Shown in pieces: positions 20,599-30,933 of a stretch of DNA of 64,000 bases. Numbering within the stretch: the first letter of the stretch is position 1; each line of letters opens with the position of its first letter. The translations under genes and the position numbers were made by a program. The DNA is from Staphylococcus pasteuri. GTDB lineage: Bacteria; Bacillota; Bacilli; Staphylococcales; Staphylococcaceae. The DNA is taken from positions 32,013 through 96,012 of the forward strand of contig NZ_RXWW01000061.1 of the NCBI RefSeq assembly GCF_003970495.1, in the 5' to 3' direction. The notes beneath the pieces are model-generated. The model was not told the DNA's origin and searched no databases. It worked only from the letters and a program-made list of their open reading frames with translations.

Positions 20599-21222
20599 CT
20601 ATTGTTTACTAACTAAAGATTGAATCTTAGTAGTCATAATGTCTATGGCTACTTTGTTACTACCACCTTCTGGGATGATGATGTCAGCATGTTTCTTAGT
20701 TGGCTCAATAAATTGCACGTGCATTGGACGCACCACATTTAAGTATTGATTGATAACCGAATCCATAGAACGTCCTCGCTCATGAGTGTCTCTTTTAAGA
20801 CGACGTAAAATTCTTAAGTCTGCATCAGTGTCGACATATATTTTAACATCCATCATATCACGTAACGTTTTATTCTCTAAAGCGAAGATACCTTCTACGA
20901 TGATAACATCTTTCGGTTCAAATGCAATCGTTTGATCGCTTCTTGTATGATTAGCATAATCGTATGTTGGTACTTTAACTGCTTTGCCATTTCGTAAATC
21001 TCTTAGATTTTGAATTAACAAATCGTTATCAAATGCAAATGGATGATCATAGTTTGTCTCCAAACGCTCTTCAAAAGTTAAATGTGATTGGTCTTTATAA
21101 TAATAGTCTTGCGCTAATAATGCAATACTATGACCTTCAAGATTTTTCATAATTTCATTTGTGACTGTCGTTTTACCAGAGCCAGAGCCTCCAGCAATTC
21201 CTATAATCGTCGTTTGTGTCAT
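20599..21222 (-). CDS. udk: Uridine kinase
   Basis: Udk phosphorylates uridine and cytidine in pyrimidine salvage. The 207-residue enzyme has the P-loop GGSGSGKT (11-18), DHPFAFD and VEGIFAL. Its start shares a base with the trhP2 stop. The association of udk with the U32 genes and greA is conserved in Bacillales. Confidence 0.96.
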   Translation of the reverse strand: MTQTTIIGIAGGSGSGKTTVTNEIMKNLEGHSIALLAQDYYYKDQSHLTFEERLETNYDHPFAFDNDLLIQNLRDLRNGKAVKVPTYDYANHTRSDQTIAFEPKDVIIVEGIFALENKTLRDMMDVKIYVDTDADLRILRRLKRDTHERGRSMDSVINQYLNVVRPMHVQFIEPTKKHADIIIPEGGSNKVAIDIMTTKIQSLVSKQ

Positions 21223-22490
21223 TAACCGATTTCCTTTCTCATCAAGTTGTTTGCATAGATTGGACGATCAACTTTAATTTGTACAATTTGTAATGGATGG
21301 CGCGCAGCATCAAGCTCATTACCTTCTTCATCATAAATGGTATCAACAACTTGTTTAAAACTTTCAATTTCCGGACCAAAAAATTCAATTTCTTGTCCAG
21401 GTTTAAAGTGATTTCTTTGTTGAATTGTAGCAATTTTTGTATCCTGATCATAATCTAAAACTAAGCCACAAAAATCATAAGGAGACTTTTTCGATTGTTG
21501 TTCTCCAAACATTTGTTCCTCATATCCTGGAGTACCTTCAAAGAATGCTGGTGCTGTATCTCTATTAGCACATTTATCTAATTCCATTAACCATTCAGGT
21601 TGAATTTTAAAATTGTCTGGGTCTTCAGCATATGCATCAATTACTTTACGATATACTGACACAACAGTAGCTATATAATGAATTGATTTCATTCTGCCTT
21701 CTATTTTTAACGAATCAATACCTAAATCCATCATTTGTGGGATTGATTCGATTAATTTTAAGTCTTTCGGACTCATTGCAAATGGGACGATTTGTCCATC
21801 TTCATAAAATAAATCAAGTTCACCATCTTCATCTACTTGTAGTAAATCATAATCCCAACGACAACTTTGACAACAGCCACCTCTATTGGAATCACGTGCT
21901 GTCATGTGGTTACTTAATGTACATCTACCAGAGTAAGCAATACACATAGCACCATGAATGAAGGCTTCTATTTCAATATCAACTTTTTCTTTCATTTCTT
22001 TCATTTCCATAGCTCCTGTTTCTCGAGCTAGAACTACACGATCTAATCCTTCTTCTTTCCAAAATTCAACTGCTTTATAATTAGATAAAGATTGTTGTGT
22101 GGATAAATGAATTTCTAATTTTGGTGCTACCTTTTTGCAAGTTTCAATAATAAGGGGGTCAGCAACAATAATACCTGTTGCACCTGTCGCTTCAAGATTA
22201 ATAAGATAATCGTCTAACCCTTCCATATTATCGTCATGCGCAATAATATTAGTCGTAACATAAATTTTTGCACCATAACGGTTTGCAAACTCAACACCTT
22301 CAGCAATTTCTTCCATTGTGAAGTTATCAGCATTTGATCTTAAACCATATTCTTGTCCGCCTAAAAAAACTGCATCTGCGCCATAATGTACAGCAATTTT
22401 TAACTTTTCTAAGTTACCAGCTGGAGCAAGTAATTCTGGCTTCTTCATTTTAGTATTTGAAGTTTGTTTAACTTCTTCTAATGTCTTCAT
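21222..22490 (-). CDS. trhP2: tRNA 5-hydroxyuridine synthesis protein TrhP2 (U32 family, YrrO)
   Basis: A 422-residue U32-family protein long annotated as collagenase. In Bacillus, YrrN and YrrO act as TrhP1/TrhP2 in prephenate-dependent hydroxylation of U34 in tRNA. The U32 signature [17 protein letters not shown] is followed by [13 protein letters not shown], giving the cysteines expected to hold an iron-sulfur cluster. It lies 11 bases after trhP1. The link to tRNA is from family knowledge plus the adjacent trmR. Confidence 0.92.
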   Translation of the reverse strand: MKTLEEVKQTSNTKMKKPELLAPAGNLEKLKIAVHYGADAVFLGGQEYGLRSNADNFTMEEIAEGVEFANRYGAKIYVTTNIIAHDDNMEGLDDYLINLEATGATGIIVADPLIIETCKKVAPKLEIHLSTQQSLSNYKAVEFWKEEGLDRVVLARETGAMEMKEMKEKVDIEIEAFIHGAMCIAYSGRCTLSNHMTARDSNRGGCCQSCRWDYDLLQVDEDGELDLFYEDGQIVPFAMSPKDLKLIESIPQMMDLGIDSLKIEGRMKSIHYIATVVSVYRKVIDAYAEDPDNFKIQPEWLMELDKCANRDTAPAFFEGTPGYEEQMFGEQQSKKSPYDFCGLVLDYDQDTKIATIQQRNHFKPGQEIEFFGPEIESFKQVVDTIYDEEGNELDAARHPLQIVQIKVDRPIYANNLMRKEIG

Positions 22491-22501
22491 GATTCAGCCT
22501 C

Positions 22502-23425
22502 CTAATATACCGTATGCTTAAATAAGAAACCTTCATCAAATGGTCGATGTTCTGGTTGAATGTCTTCGATAGGATCTACAAGCATAAATTTTTCATCTTC
22601 ATAAGTTTCAGGATCTTCATTATATAAATCTATTGCTTCTCTGTATTGTTGTGTAACAACATTGATATATTCTTCTGTCTGTAATATGCCGTCAATTTTA
22701 AATGAATCGATACCTGCTTCAAAAAACGGTTCTAATTCTTCTATAAGGCACATATCATTTGGTGACATAATATGTGTACCATTATAATCTTCAAAAACAG
22801 GATATTTATTTTCGCGTTCTTCATCATATAATAATAAATCATTTTGATTTTCATTACGTTGAATTTTCATTTGTCTATCTTGGAATGTATAATAGTTGCC
22901 TAATAACATTCTTTTAGATTGAAACATACATGTCATGCCATGAACTTGAACTTCTATTTCCACGTCAGCATGTTCTTTTATATTTATAATTTCTTCCAGA
23001 CTTAATTCTCTCGCTAATACTGCTCTTGTAGCACCTTTTTGTCCCCAATAGTTACACTGAAAATAGTTAGTAACAAGTGTTTCTGCATCCCAATGTAATG
23101 GAATAGGATTATTTTGTTGTTTAACATACATCACAACAGCTGGGTCACCAAAAATAATTCTATCCACACCAATTTGATGTAAAAATTGAATATAATCTTC
23201 TACTGCTGCTAAATGATAATTATGAAACAAACCATTAACTGCAGCATACACTTTCTTATCATTCTCATGGGCTAATGTTACTGCTTTTTCCATGTCTTCT
23301 CGATTAAATTCTCCTGGAAGTCGTAAACCAAATTTTTGCTCACCAATAACAAATGCATCTGCACCTATTTCTATTAGTGTTTCCATATGTGTTATTGACT
23401 TAGGAGTAACTAGTAATTCTGTCAT
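22502..23425 (-). CDS. trhP1: U32-family protein TrhP1 (YrrN), partner of TrhP2
   Basis: A U32-family protein of 307 residues, shorter than TrhP2. I chose ATG 23425 because AAAGGAGA lies six bases upstream; the ATG at 23431 is adjacent to that site and overlaps the trmR stop. The U32 signature region reads EVQVHGMTCMFQSKRMLLG and lacks the later CCQSC cluster of TrhP2, so it probably lacks its own iron-sulfur centre and may act as a structural partner (inference). Confidence 0.9.
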   Translation of the reverse strand: MTELLVTPKSITHMETLIEIGADAFVIGEQKFGLRLPGEFNREDMEKAVTLAHENDKKVYAAVNGLFHNYHLAAVEDYIQFLHQIGVDRIIFGDPAVVMYVKQQNNPIPLHWDAETLVTNYFQCNYWGQKGATRAVLARELSLEEIINIKEHADVEIEVQVHGMTCMFQSKRMLLGNYYTFQDRQMKIQRNENQNDLLLYDEERENKYPVFEDYNGTHIMSPNDMCLIEELEPFFEAGIDSFKIDGILQTEEYINVVTQQYREAIDLYNEDPETYEDEKFMLVDPIEDIQPEHRPFDEGFLFKHTVY

Positions 23426-23427
23426 AG

Positions 23428-24063
23428 TCATTCTCCTTTAATAGATATTGCTAAACCATCGTCCATATTTAAAAAGTTAGTTGTATATTGTTCATTTTGC
23501 ATTAACCATTCATTAAATTGTTGTACTTTTTTAACCATTTGACGTACGTTACGTGAACGAACTATATCGATATTTGAGACAAAACCATGATATAAAACGT
23601 TATCTGTCACAACAATGCCACCCTTTTTAAGTAAAGGCGTATATAGTTCAAAAAATTTCTTCGATTGTGCTTTCGCAGCATCAATAAATAACATGTCAAA
23701 CGTTTGAGATTTAACTTTATCAAATTGTTCTAATGCATCACCTTCAATTAACTCAATTTGATTAGTAAATTGATTAGAAGTGATATTATGTTTCGCTTGG
23801 TCTATCATTTCTGTGTCTCTTTCTATTGTAGTTACATGAATATCTTTAGACACTGAAGCAAATTGCATTGAACTGTATCCTATAGCCGTACCAATTTCTA
23901 TAATCCGTTTAGTTTGATGAATACGTATAATTTGTTTGATTATTTCTAGTGTATTACGATCCACGATCGGCACTTGATTTGTATTTGCATATTCTCTTAA
24001 AAGTTCAATGTCATTATCATTAGTTTTATGTAAATTGAGAATATAACTTTCATTATTATCCAT
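23428..24063 (-). CDS. trmR: tRNA 5-hydroxyuridine methyltransferase TrmR (YrrM)
   Basis: TrmR methylates 5-hydroxyuridine at tRNA position 34 to 5-methoxyuridine, the step after TrhP1/TrhP2. The 211-residue enzyme belongs to the O-methyltransferase family 3: SAM motif IEIGTAIGYSS, metal/substrate residues in MLFIDAAK and VVTDNVLYHG. It is first in the cluster, so substrate-making and methylating genes are cotranscribed. Confidence 0.93.
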   Translation of the reverse strand: MDNNESYILNLHKTNDNDIELLREYANTNQVPIVDRNTLEIIKQIIRIHQTKRIIEIGTAIGYSSMQFASVSKDIHVTTIERDTEMIDQAKHNITSNQFTNQIELIEGDALEQFDKVKSQTFDMLFIDAAKAQSKKFFELYTPLLKKGGIVVTDNVLYHGFVSNIDIVRSRNVRQMVKKVQQFNEWLMQNEQYTTNFLNMDDGLAISIKGE

Positions 24064-24118
24064 TATACAACGACTTCCTTTGTGTAAAATAACTACAATT
24101 TAAAAAGGCAATAAAATA

Positions 24119-24167
24119 AATCAGTCACAATATTGATTAGTAAAATAACCAATGGCTTTGACTGATT
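24119..24167 (-). terminator. Orphan intrinsic terminator upstream of trmR
   Basis: AATCAGTCA (24119-24127) pairs perfectly with TGACTGATT (24159-24167), with an inner imperfect stem, and on the minus strand TTTATTTTATT follows. The yrzB transcript already ends at 24324-24367, so this second terminator has no gene of its own; it may be an attenuator for trmR or end a small RNA. Confidence 0.65.
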
Positions 24168-24183
24168 GTAACTACGTACAAGT

Positions 24184-24242
24184 ATTTTAAACGTTATGTT
24201 ACATAACGATATATAAAATATTTAACTCCAAATATTTTACCA
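24184..24242 (-). promoter_or_regulatory. Extended -10 promoter and hairpin upstream of trmR
   Basis: On the minus strand TGGTAAAAT (24242-24234) is an extended -10 element. Downstream lies an extended palindrome, ATTTTA..CGTTATG-TTA-CATAACG..TAAAAT (24184-24219). The -35 region is poor. Together with the terminator at 24119-24167 this would make an RNA of about 115 nucleotides. The remaining bases of this 328-base gap show nothing else. Confidence 0.45.
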
Positions 24243-24323
24243 TAAATTCTTTGTGAATATAAGTATAAATCTAAATGATAAGCATGTATGTAAACAAACT
24301 TTGAACAAATCATATATAGAAAA

Positions 24324-24367
24324 ACTCCTTATGTCAGATATTCAATAGATATCGTTACATAAGGAGT
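24324..24367. terminator. Terminator after yrzB
   Basis: ACTCCTTATGT (24324-24334) pairs perfectly with ACATAAGGAGT (24357-24367), with an inner GATAT/ATATC stem. The minus strand has AGTTTTTC after the stem. Confidence 0.88.
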
Positions 24368-24391
24368 AAAATTTAAATATTTATTCTAAGA

Positions 24392-24700
24392 TTATTCATC
24401 AATTTCAGTATTAACTACTTCTTCAATCATATCCCATTCTTCATCTGTTTCGATTGGGACTAATTTACCACCGTCACCTGATTCATCAGGTTCATTTATC
24501 ATTGGTACTAATTCAATCATGTCGTCTTCATCAGATTGTGCTCCTTCTTCAGCAAGTACTACATATTCTTTTTTGAATTCAGGATGATAGAATTCAAGCA
24601 TTTTACGATAAAGAACTTCATTTCCATCTTCATCATACAATGTCAATAATTCTTCTTCATTGTTAATTTTTAATTCTGCATCGTGATTATGTTCAGTCAT
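24392..24700 (-). CDS. yrzB: DUF1292 family protein YrzB
   Basis: A 102-residue, strongly acidic protein of the DUF1292 family, with the core [22 protein letters not shown] in its first half. The function is unknown. It closes the conserved ireB-ruvX-yrzB trio downstream of alaS, with its own terminator. Confidence 0.92.
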   Translation of the reverse strand: MTEHNHDAELKINNEEELLTLYDEDGNEVLYRKMLEFYHPEFKKEYVVLAEEGAQSDEDDMIELVPMINEPDESGDGGKLVPIETDEEWDMIEEVVNTEIDE

Positions 24701-24716
24701 TTTATTTCTCCTTTTA

Positions 24717-25142
24717 TTAAATAGAGTCTAGGTAGCCTTGTAATATAAATACGGCTGCCATTTTATCTATTACTTTTTTTCTTTTTTGTCTTGAAACATC
24801 TGCTTCTAGTAATGACTTTTCAGCTGCCATCGTGCTAAGTCTTTCATCCCACATGACAATCTCAATAGATGGTAATGCTTCTTGAAGTTTCTCTTTGTAT
24901 TGTAACGAAGCCTCTCCACGAAATCCAATAGAATTGTTCATGTTTTTGGGCAAACCGATTACAACTGTACCGACATCATTTTTCTTGATGATTTCAACTA
25001 ATTGTTCGATGCCTAATTCATTATTTTGTTCATCGATATGGAGTGTGTCTAAACCTTGAGCAGTCCAACCCATTAAATCACTAATCGCTATTCCTACTGT
25101 TTTACTACCTACGTCTAAACCAAGTATTTTATGCTTTAACAT
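24717..25142 (-). CDS. ruvX: RuvX/YqgF family Holliday junction resolvase-like protein
   Basis: A 141-residue RNase H-fold protein with [25 protein letters not shown] and the terminal acidic [11 protein letters not shown]. The family has been linked to processing of pre-16S rRNA and to Holliday junction resolution. It lies five bases after the IreB-family gene. Confidence 0.94.
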   Translation of the reverse strand: MLKHKILGLDVGSKTVGIAISDLMGWTAQGLDTLHIDEQNNELGIEQLVEIIKKNDVGTVVIGLPKNMNNSIGFRGEASLQYKEKLQEALPSIEIVMWDERLSTMAAEKSLLEADVSRQKRKKVIDKMAAVFILQGYLDSI

Positions 25143-25147
25143 TGATA

Positions 25148-25408
25148 CTATTCTTTAGGCTCAGCTAAATAATTAGATACGAGTTCTTCCATAATCACAT
25201 CTCTATCAATGTGACGAATTTGATTTCTAGCTTCATTTTGACGTGGAATGTAAGCAGGATCACCTGATAATAAATATCCTACGATTTGATTTACTGCATT
25301 GTATCCGCGTTCTTCTAGTGTTCGGTGGACATTCTCTAATACTGATTTGACATCTTCTTCTGGAATATCTTCATATTTAAATTTCATTGTTTTATCAAAG
25401 TTTTCCAT
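25148..25408 (-). CDS. IreB family regulatory phosphoprotein (UPF0297, YrzL)
   Basis: An 86-residue protein of the IreB family. In Enterococcus, IreB is phosphorylated by the PASTA kinase IreK and tunes cephalosporin tolerance; the N-terminal TMKF stretch matches the region of the phosphothreonines. It is placed between alaS and ruvX, the usual Firmicute order. Its role in staphylococci is unproven. Confidence 0.92.
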   Translation of the reverse strand: MENFDKTMKFKYEDIPEEDVKSVLENVHRTLEERGYNAVNQIVGYLLSGDPAYIPRQNEARNQIRHIDRDVIMEELVSNYLAEPKE

Positions 25409-25469
25409 TTCGTCACTCCTTCAATACATAAATTGATTCCATTTTATTCTACACGAACTGTAACTAAAA

Positions 25470-28100
25470 TTACATATTTTTAATGTAATCTTTAATAAAG
25501 CGTAATGATTCTGTGATATTTTCAGGTTGAGTACCGCCACCTTGAGCCATATCTGGACGGCCACCACCTTTACCACCAACGATTGGTGCCATATTTTTAA
25601 TGATGTCACCTGCTTTAATTTGATCTGTATGAGTTTTAGGAACTGTAGCTATAATAGAAACTTTACCATCTACATTACTTGCTAAGACGATAATAGTGTC
25701 TTGTAATTTTGATTTAAAGTCGTCCATAGTTGAGCGAATTGCTTTAGCATTAGGTACTTCAACTTCTGTTGCCAATACTTTAAAACCATTTATTGTTTCT
25801 ACTTGATCTTCGATATTACCCATTTTAAGATTTGTAATTTCTTTATCACGTTGTTCTAAACGTTTTAATAAGTTCTTTTCTTCTTCTTGTAATTGAGTAA
25901 TTTTGTCTACAACTTGATCATCTGTTTTCACTTTAACTTGATCTTTAATAATATTGAATTGAGTTTGGATATGTTCTAAATATAAGAACGCTGATTTTCC
26001 TGTTAATGCTTCGATACGTCTAACACCTGCACCAGTACCAGATTCACTAACAATTTTGAATAAACCAATTTCAGCAGTATTGTCTACGTGAATACCACCA
26101 CATAATTCTATTGAAAATGGTGCCATATTAACGACTCTTACAATATCACCATATTTTTCACCAAACAGTGCCATTGCACCCATTTCTTTAGCTTCATTAA
26201 TTCCCATTTCTTGAATATGAACAGTAATACCTCTCCAGATTTCTTCATTGACACGTCTTTCAACCTGATCAATTTCATCTTGAGTCATTTGTCCAAAATG
26301 AGAGAAGTCGAATCTTAAACGGTCTGGTGCTACTAATGAACCTGCTTGGTTAACATGGTCACCTAAAACTTCTTTTAAAGCAGCGTGCAATAAGTGTGTG
26401 GCACTATGGTTTTTTTGGATAGAACGACGTTCATCTTTGTTCACACTAGCATCAACTTGTGCACCTTTTGTTACTTGACCAAATTGAATTTCACCTTTGT
26501 GTAAATTTTGACCATTAGGTGCCTTAGTAACTTCAGTCACTAAAATTTCAAAATGCTCATTACTAACAGTACCATTATCAGCTACTTGTCCACCACTCAC
26601 TGCATAAAATGGTGTGTCTTTTAACATGAAGTAAATTGTTTCACCAGCATCTGCTTTTTCAACTTCTTCTCCATTTTCAATAAGGTGAATCAATTCTGTT
26701 TGATAATCTGTAGTATCATAACCAACAAAGTGACTTTCAGTAGTAATATTTTTTAATACTTCACTTTGAACTTGCATAGATTGTGAATTTTGGCGAGCTT
26801 GACGTGCTCTATCACGTTGTTGTTGCATTTCTGCTTCAAATGTAGCCATATCAACAGTTAAACCTTCTTGAATTGCTAACTCTTCAGTAAGTTCAATTGG
26901 GAAGCCATACGTATCATATAATTTAAAAGCATCTTTACCATTAATTTCATTATTAGTTTCTTTGGCTTTACTAATAAATCCATTTAAAATTGAAAGACCT
27001 TCTTCAAGTGTTTCATGGAATCTTTCCTCTTCTGATTTGATAACGCGTTTAATAAAATCACTTTTATCTTTGACATTTGGATAATAAGGTTCCATGATAT
27101 CTGCAACAATATCAACTAATTTATACATAAATGGCTCATTGATATCTAATGTTTGGCTAAATCTTACTGCTCTACGCAATAATCTACGTAATACATAGCC
27201 ACGTCCTTCATTTGCTGGTAAAGCACCATCAGCAATTGCAAATGAAATAGTTCTAATATGGTCAGCTATAACTTTAAATGCTACATCTTGCTCATCATTT
27301 TGAAGGTATTTTTTACCTGACACTTCTTCGACTTCATTAATTATTGGCATAAATAAATCTGTTTCATAATTTGTACGTACATTTTGTGAGATAGAAGTCA
27401 TACGTTCTAATCCCATGCCGGTATCAATATTTTTATTTGGAAGTGGTGTATAAGTATGATCTTTATTATGATTAAATTCACTAAACACTAAATTCCACAC
27501 TTCTAAATAGCGTTCGTTTTCTCCACCTGGATACATTTCCTCTTCTGGATCATCTTGGCCAAAATCATTACCGCGATCATAGAAAATTTCAGTATTAGGT
27601 CCAGAAGGTCCTTCACCAATATCCCAAAAGTTACCTTCTATACGAATAATTCGACTTTCTTCTAAGCCAATTTGTTCGTTCCAAATTTTATAAGCTTCTG
27701 TATCTTCCGGATGTATTGTGACGTATAATTTTTCTGGCTCCATACCCATCCATTTATCGCTAGTTAAAAATTCCCATGCAAATTCTATAGCTTCTTTCTT
27801 AAAATAGTCACCAATTGAGAAATTACCTAGCATTTCAAAGAAAGTATGGTGTCTTGCTGTGAAACCAACATTTTCAATATCATTCGTACGAATAGCCTTT
27901 TGTGAGTTAACAATTCTTGGTTTCTTAGGTGTTTCTCGACCATCGAAATATTTTTTTAAAGTTGCAACTCCAGAGTTAATCCAAAGTAAACTATCATCAT
28001 CGATAGGTACTAATGGTGCAGATGGTTCAACCATATGACCTTTTTCAACAAAGAAGTCTAAATATTTTTGTCTAATTTCGCTTGCTTTTAAATTTTTCAT
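25470..28100 (-). CDS. alaS: Alanyl-tRNA synthetase
   Basis: AlaRS charges tRNA-Ala and edits Ser/Gly mischarging. The 876-residue protein is full length: class II catalytic core at the N-terminus, [10 protein letters not shown] in the tRNA-recognition part, editing-site zinc ligands in [10 protein letters not shown] and [11 protein letters not shown], then a coiled coil (about 725-760) and the C-Ala DHHA1 domain. GGGAGTG precedes the ATG. A T-box leader with an Ala specifier controls it. Confidence 0.98.
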   Translation of the reverse strand: MKNLKASEIRQKYLDFFVEKGHMVEPSAPLVPIDDDSLLWINSGVATLKKYFDGRETPKKPRIVNSQKAIRTNDIENVGFTARHHTFFEMLGNFSIGDYFKKEAIEFAWEFLTSDKWMGMEPEKLYVTIHPEDTEAYKIWNEQIGLEESRIIRIEGNFWDIGEGPSGPNTEIFYDRGNDFGQDDPEEEMYPGGENERYLEVWNLVFSEFNHNKDHTYTPLPNKNIDTGMGLERMTSISQNVRTNYETDLFMPIINEVEEVSGKKYLQNDEQDVAFKVIADHIRTISFAIADGALPANEGRGYVLRRLLRRAVRFSQTLDINEPFMYKLVDIVADIMEPYYPNVKDKSDFIKRVIKSEEERFHETLEEGLSILNGFISKAKETNNEINGKDAFKLYDTYGFPIELTEELAIQEGLTVDMATFEAEMQQQRDRARQARQNSQSMQVQSEVLKNITTESHFVGYDTTDYQTELIHLIENGEEVEKADAGETIYFMLKDTPFYAVSGGQVADNGTVSNEHFEILVTEVTKAPNGQNLHKGEIQFGQVTKGAQVDASVNKDERRSIQKNHSATHLLHAALKEVLGDHVNQAGSLVAPDRLRFDFSHFGQMTQDEIDQVERRVNEEIWRGITVHIQEMGINEAKEMGAMALFGEKYGDIVRVVNMAPFSIELCGGIHVDNTAEIGLFKIVSESGTGAGVRRIEALTGKSAFLYLEHIQTQFNIIKDQVKVKTDDQVVDKITQLQEEEKNLLKRLEQRDKEITNLKMGNIEDQVETINGFKVLATEVEVPNAKAIRSTMDDFKSKLQDTIIVLASNVDGKVSIIATVPKTHTDQIKAGDIIKNMAPIVGGKGGGRPDMAQGGGTQPENITESLRFIKDYIKNM

Positions 28101-28171
28101 CCACGTACACTCCCTATATTTAGTTCATACACATTTTTATTAAGTTTATATTGGACACTAGTGTTATAAGG

Positions 28172-28420
28172 TAAACAAAAAACGTTCATCCACAAAAGGG
28201 ACGAACGTTGTCGCGGTACCACCCTAGTTATAAGTTATTACGGTTAGGATTAATACTGCATTTATGAGAATATGAATTTTAATCAATTATTCCATGCTAA
28301 CCTTTACTTATCACTTTAGTCACATATTTAAATTGACACAAAGTAGCGTTCAACAATTTTAATTGTGCTTTCCACCACCCAGCACATCTCTTAAAATTCA
28401 AAATTGTTTACTCGTCTTTA
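28172..28420 (-). promoter_or_regulatory. T-box riboswitch of alaS (Ala specifier)
   Basis: The leader has the T-box sequence AGGGTGGTACCGCGAC (28225-28210), then a terminator AACGTTCGTCC/GGATGAACGTT (28209-28181) followed by T residues. Upstream, stem I shows GTGCT/AGCAC around GGTGGAA and the candidate specifier GCT (28347-28345) in GAACGCTACTTTG, an Ala codon. Uncharged tRNA-Ala would stabilise the antiterminator and allow alaS expression. Confidence 0.95.
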
Positions 28421-28435
28421 TGCGAACTTAAGTTT

Positions 28436-28464
28436 ATTTTAATTTTATTGTTTTCAAATGTCAA
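28436..28464 (-). promoter_or_regulatory. Promoter of the alaS T-box transcript
   Basis: A consensus TTGACA (28464-28459) and TAAAAT (28441-28436) are spaced by 17 bases. The -35 hexamer overlaps the recD2 stop codon at 28461-28463, so alaS transcription begins right at the end of recD2. Confidence 0.85.
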
Positions 28465-30932
28465 CGATTAGCGAAATCATACGGTGAAGTTTCTCCCATA
28501 TTAATCATAGGATCAATTTGATATATCGTTTCTTCAGTTAATTCTATAGTCATAGTCTTGTTTGAATCGTCTTTATCCTTTACATCTGTAACATCATCTT
28601 CATAATGTATACCTTGTGAATCATCTGACTCATTATTCTCTTCAGTTAAAGATAAATCATAGGATTTTTCTTCAGTAAAGTATTGTTTTAATAAAGTAAA
28701 TAATTGCGTTAATCTTTTTTGACCGTTTGTGTTAAGACCGATATCAAACGCTTGGGGATCACCTAATAATACTAATGATTGTTTCGCTCTTGTTAAACCA
28801 GTATATAAAATAGGTCTTTGTAGCATTCTAAAATATTGTTTAACTATAGGCATAATCACGATTGGAAATTCTGAACCTTGAGATTTATGGATAGAAGTAC
28901 AGTATGCATGAGTTAATTCGAGCATATCCTGTCTTGTAAAAGTAATTTCATTTCCTTCAAAGTCTACGACTAGTACATCCTTGTTCAAAGCATTTTCTTT
29001 TGCCCAGAAAATACCAACAATTACACCAATGTCCCCGTTAAAGATATTGTCATTAGGACGATTAACTAATTGTAGAACTTTATCTCCTTTTCTGAAGACA
29101 ACATCGCCAAATTCGATTTCTCTAGTATCTTTCTCTTTAGGATTAAGAATAGATTGTAATATTTGATTTAACCTTTTAATACCTGCATTACCTTTATACA
29201 TTGGCGCTAGTACTTGAATATCGCTCATGTCATACCCTTTATTTACCGCACTATTTACGACTTTCTCAACTACATTAGGTATTTGTTCTGTACCACAATT
29301 AATAAAACTTCTGTCATGGAATCGTTGTGTAATATCAATTGGTTGCCCTAACTTCATGCGATGTGCCAATTCTATAATACTAGATCCATCTTGTTGTCTA
29401 TATACCTCAGTTAAATTAACTCTTGGAATCGTGTTTGAGTCTATTAAATCTTTAAAGACTTGTCCTGGTCCAACAGAAGGGAGTTGGTCTTCATCTCCTA
29501 CAAGAATAATTTGAGCATCTAATGGCACTGCACTTAAAAATTGATGGAATAGCCAAGTATCAACCATTGACATTTCATCAATTATAATCAAACGCGCATT
29601 AATTTCATTATCCAAAATATCTTCAGGTTGGGTATCTTGATTCCATCCAATCAATCTATGAATCGTCATGGCTTCTAATCCAGTAGATTCTTGTAATCTT
29701 TTTGAAGCTCTACCTGTTGGTGCTGCTAGTACAACTGGATAATCATCTTCTTGATAGTCATCGTAGTCTAAAGATATTCCGTGCACCTCTGCATATAATT
29801 CCACTATTCCTTTTATAACTGTTGTCTTCCCTGTTCCCGGTCCACCAGTTAGTAACATAATTTTAGAATTTATAGCCGTTTGTAATGCATCTTTTTGTGA
29901 AGCAGCATAGCTCACTTCATTATTTGTTTCGATATCACCTATATGTAATTGTAAATCAGATTGTTCTATTTCTTTTAATTTTGTAGTATGAGTTTTAATT
30001 CTATATAAGTTTTGAACACTTTTTAATTCTGAATAGTAAAGACTTGGAATCGATATTTTTTCTTTATCTACAATTAATCTTTTTTCTTCATTCAGTTGTA
30101 ATAACATTGTTTGTAAATGCTCATGATTAATTTGGTTATCATCATTATTATTATTTTGTGTTAAAACATTAAAAGTTGCTGCAATAATTTGATCATTAGG
30201 TATATAAGTATGTCCTTGTTTAATACATTCTTCCTCTAACGTAAATAATAAACCTGCTTTTAAACGTTCAGGGTCATCAAATTTAATTCCTATTTTTTGT
30301 GCTAATTGATCAGCTTTACTAAAACCAATGCCTTTAATATCATAGACAAGTTGATATGGATTTTTGTCTAATACACTTAACGTTTCTGCACCGTAATATT
30401 GATAAATAGAACTAGCTAATTTTGGACCAAAACCTAAATCATGTAATCTAATCATGACTTTTTCAGATTCTTGATTAGAAGCAATTTGTTCAGCAATTTG
30501 CTTTTGCTTTTTCTTAGGCAAGCTAGGTACTTTTTCAAGAACACTAGCGTCGTTTAAAATGTCATTAATCGCATTTTCACCTAAAGTATTTACGATGTTT
30601 TGTGCTGTTTTTTTACCTATTCCTTTAAATAAATCACTTGATAAGTAACTGATGATTGCATCTTTAGTTTGTGGTAATTCTTTTTCGAATGTTTCGGCTT
30701 TTAATTGTTTACCATATCTTGGATGCTCAACCGTTTGTCCTTTAAATGTATATACATCACCTTCAACAACATTAGGAAAAAACCCTACCACTGTTGGCAT
30801 TGTATCAAATGATTCGTTTGTCTCAATGGTATCCACCTTCAAAACTGTATAGTAATTATCACTATTTTGAAACAAAATCGCTTCTACAGTGCCTTTTATC
30901 ATTGAATAATCAAATAGTGTAGGGTCAGTCAT
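28461..30932 (-). CDS. recD2: RecD2 family SF1B DNA helicase
   Basis: RecD2 is a RecBC-independent 5'-3' helicase used in replication fork and mismatch repair. The 823-residue protein has an N-terminal extension with tandem helix-hairpin-helix segments (FKGIGKKTAQNI, VYDIKGIGFSKADQ), Walker A GGPGTGKTT near residue 360, Walker B IIIDEMSM, and the C-terminal CTSIHKSQGSEFP motif. The acidic C-terminal tail (about 755-800) is variable. It follows the TPR gene by one base. Confidence 0.96.
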   Translation of the reverse strand: MTDPTLFDYSMIKGTVEAILFQNSDNYYTVLKVDTIETNESFDTMPTVVGFFPNVVEGDVYTFKGQTVEHPRYGKQLKAETFEKELPQTKDAIISYLSSDLFKGIGKKTAQNIVNTLGENAINDILNDASVLEKVPSLPKKKQKQIAEQIASNQESEKVMIRLHDLGFGPKLASSIYQYYGAETLSVLDKNPYQLVYDIKGIGFSKADQLAQKIGIKFDDPERLKAGLLFTLEEECIKQGHTYIPNDQIIAATFNVLTQNNNNDDNQINHEHLQTMLLQLNEEKRLIVDKEKISIPSLYYSELKSVQNLYRIKTHTTKLKEIEQSDLQLHIGDIETNNEVSYAASQKDALQTAINSKIMLLTGGPGTGKTTVIKGIVELYAEVHGISLDYDDYQEDDYPVVLAAPTGRASKRLQESTGLEAMTIHRLIGWNQDTQPEDILDNEINARLIIIDEMSMVDTWLFHQFLSAVPLDAQIILVGDEDQLPSVGPGQVFKDLIDSNTIPRVNLTEVYRQQDGSSIIELAHRMKLGQPIDITQRFHDRSFINCGTEQIPNVVEKVVNSAVNKGYDMSDIQVLAPMYKGNAGIKRLNQILQSILNPKEKDTREIEFGDVVFRKGDKVLQLVNRPNDNIFNGDIGVIVGIFWAKENALNKDVLVVDFEGNEITFTRQDMLELTHAYCTSIHKSQGSEFPIVIMPIVKQYFRMLQRPILYTGLTRAKQSLVLLGDPQAFDIGLNTNGQKRLTQLFTLLKQYFTEEKSYDLSLTEENNESDDSQGIHYEDDVTDVKDKDDSNKTMTIELTEETIYQIDPMINMGETSPYDFANR

Positions 30933-30933
30933 A

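Noticed and set aside
21222..23425. Secreted collagenases
   Set aside because: U32 proteins carry this old name, but there is no signal peptide and the context is trmR; tRNA hydroxylation fits better.
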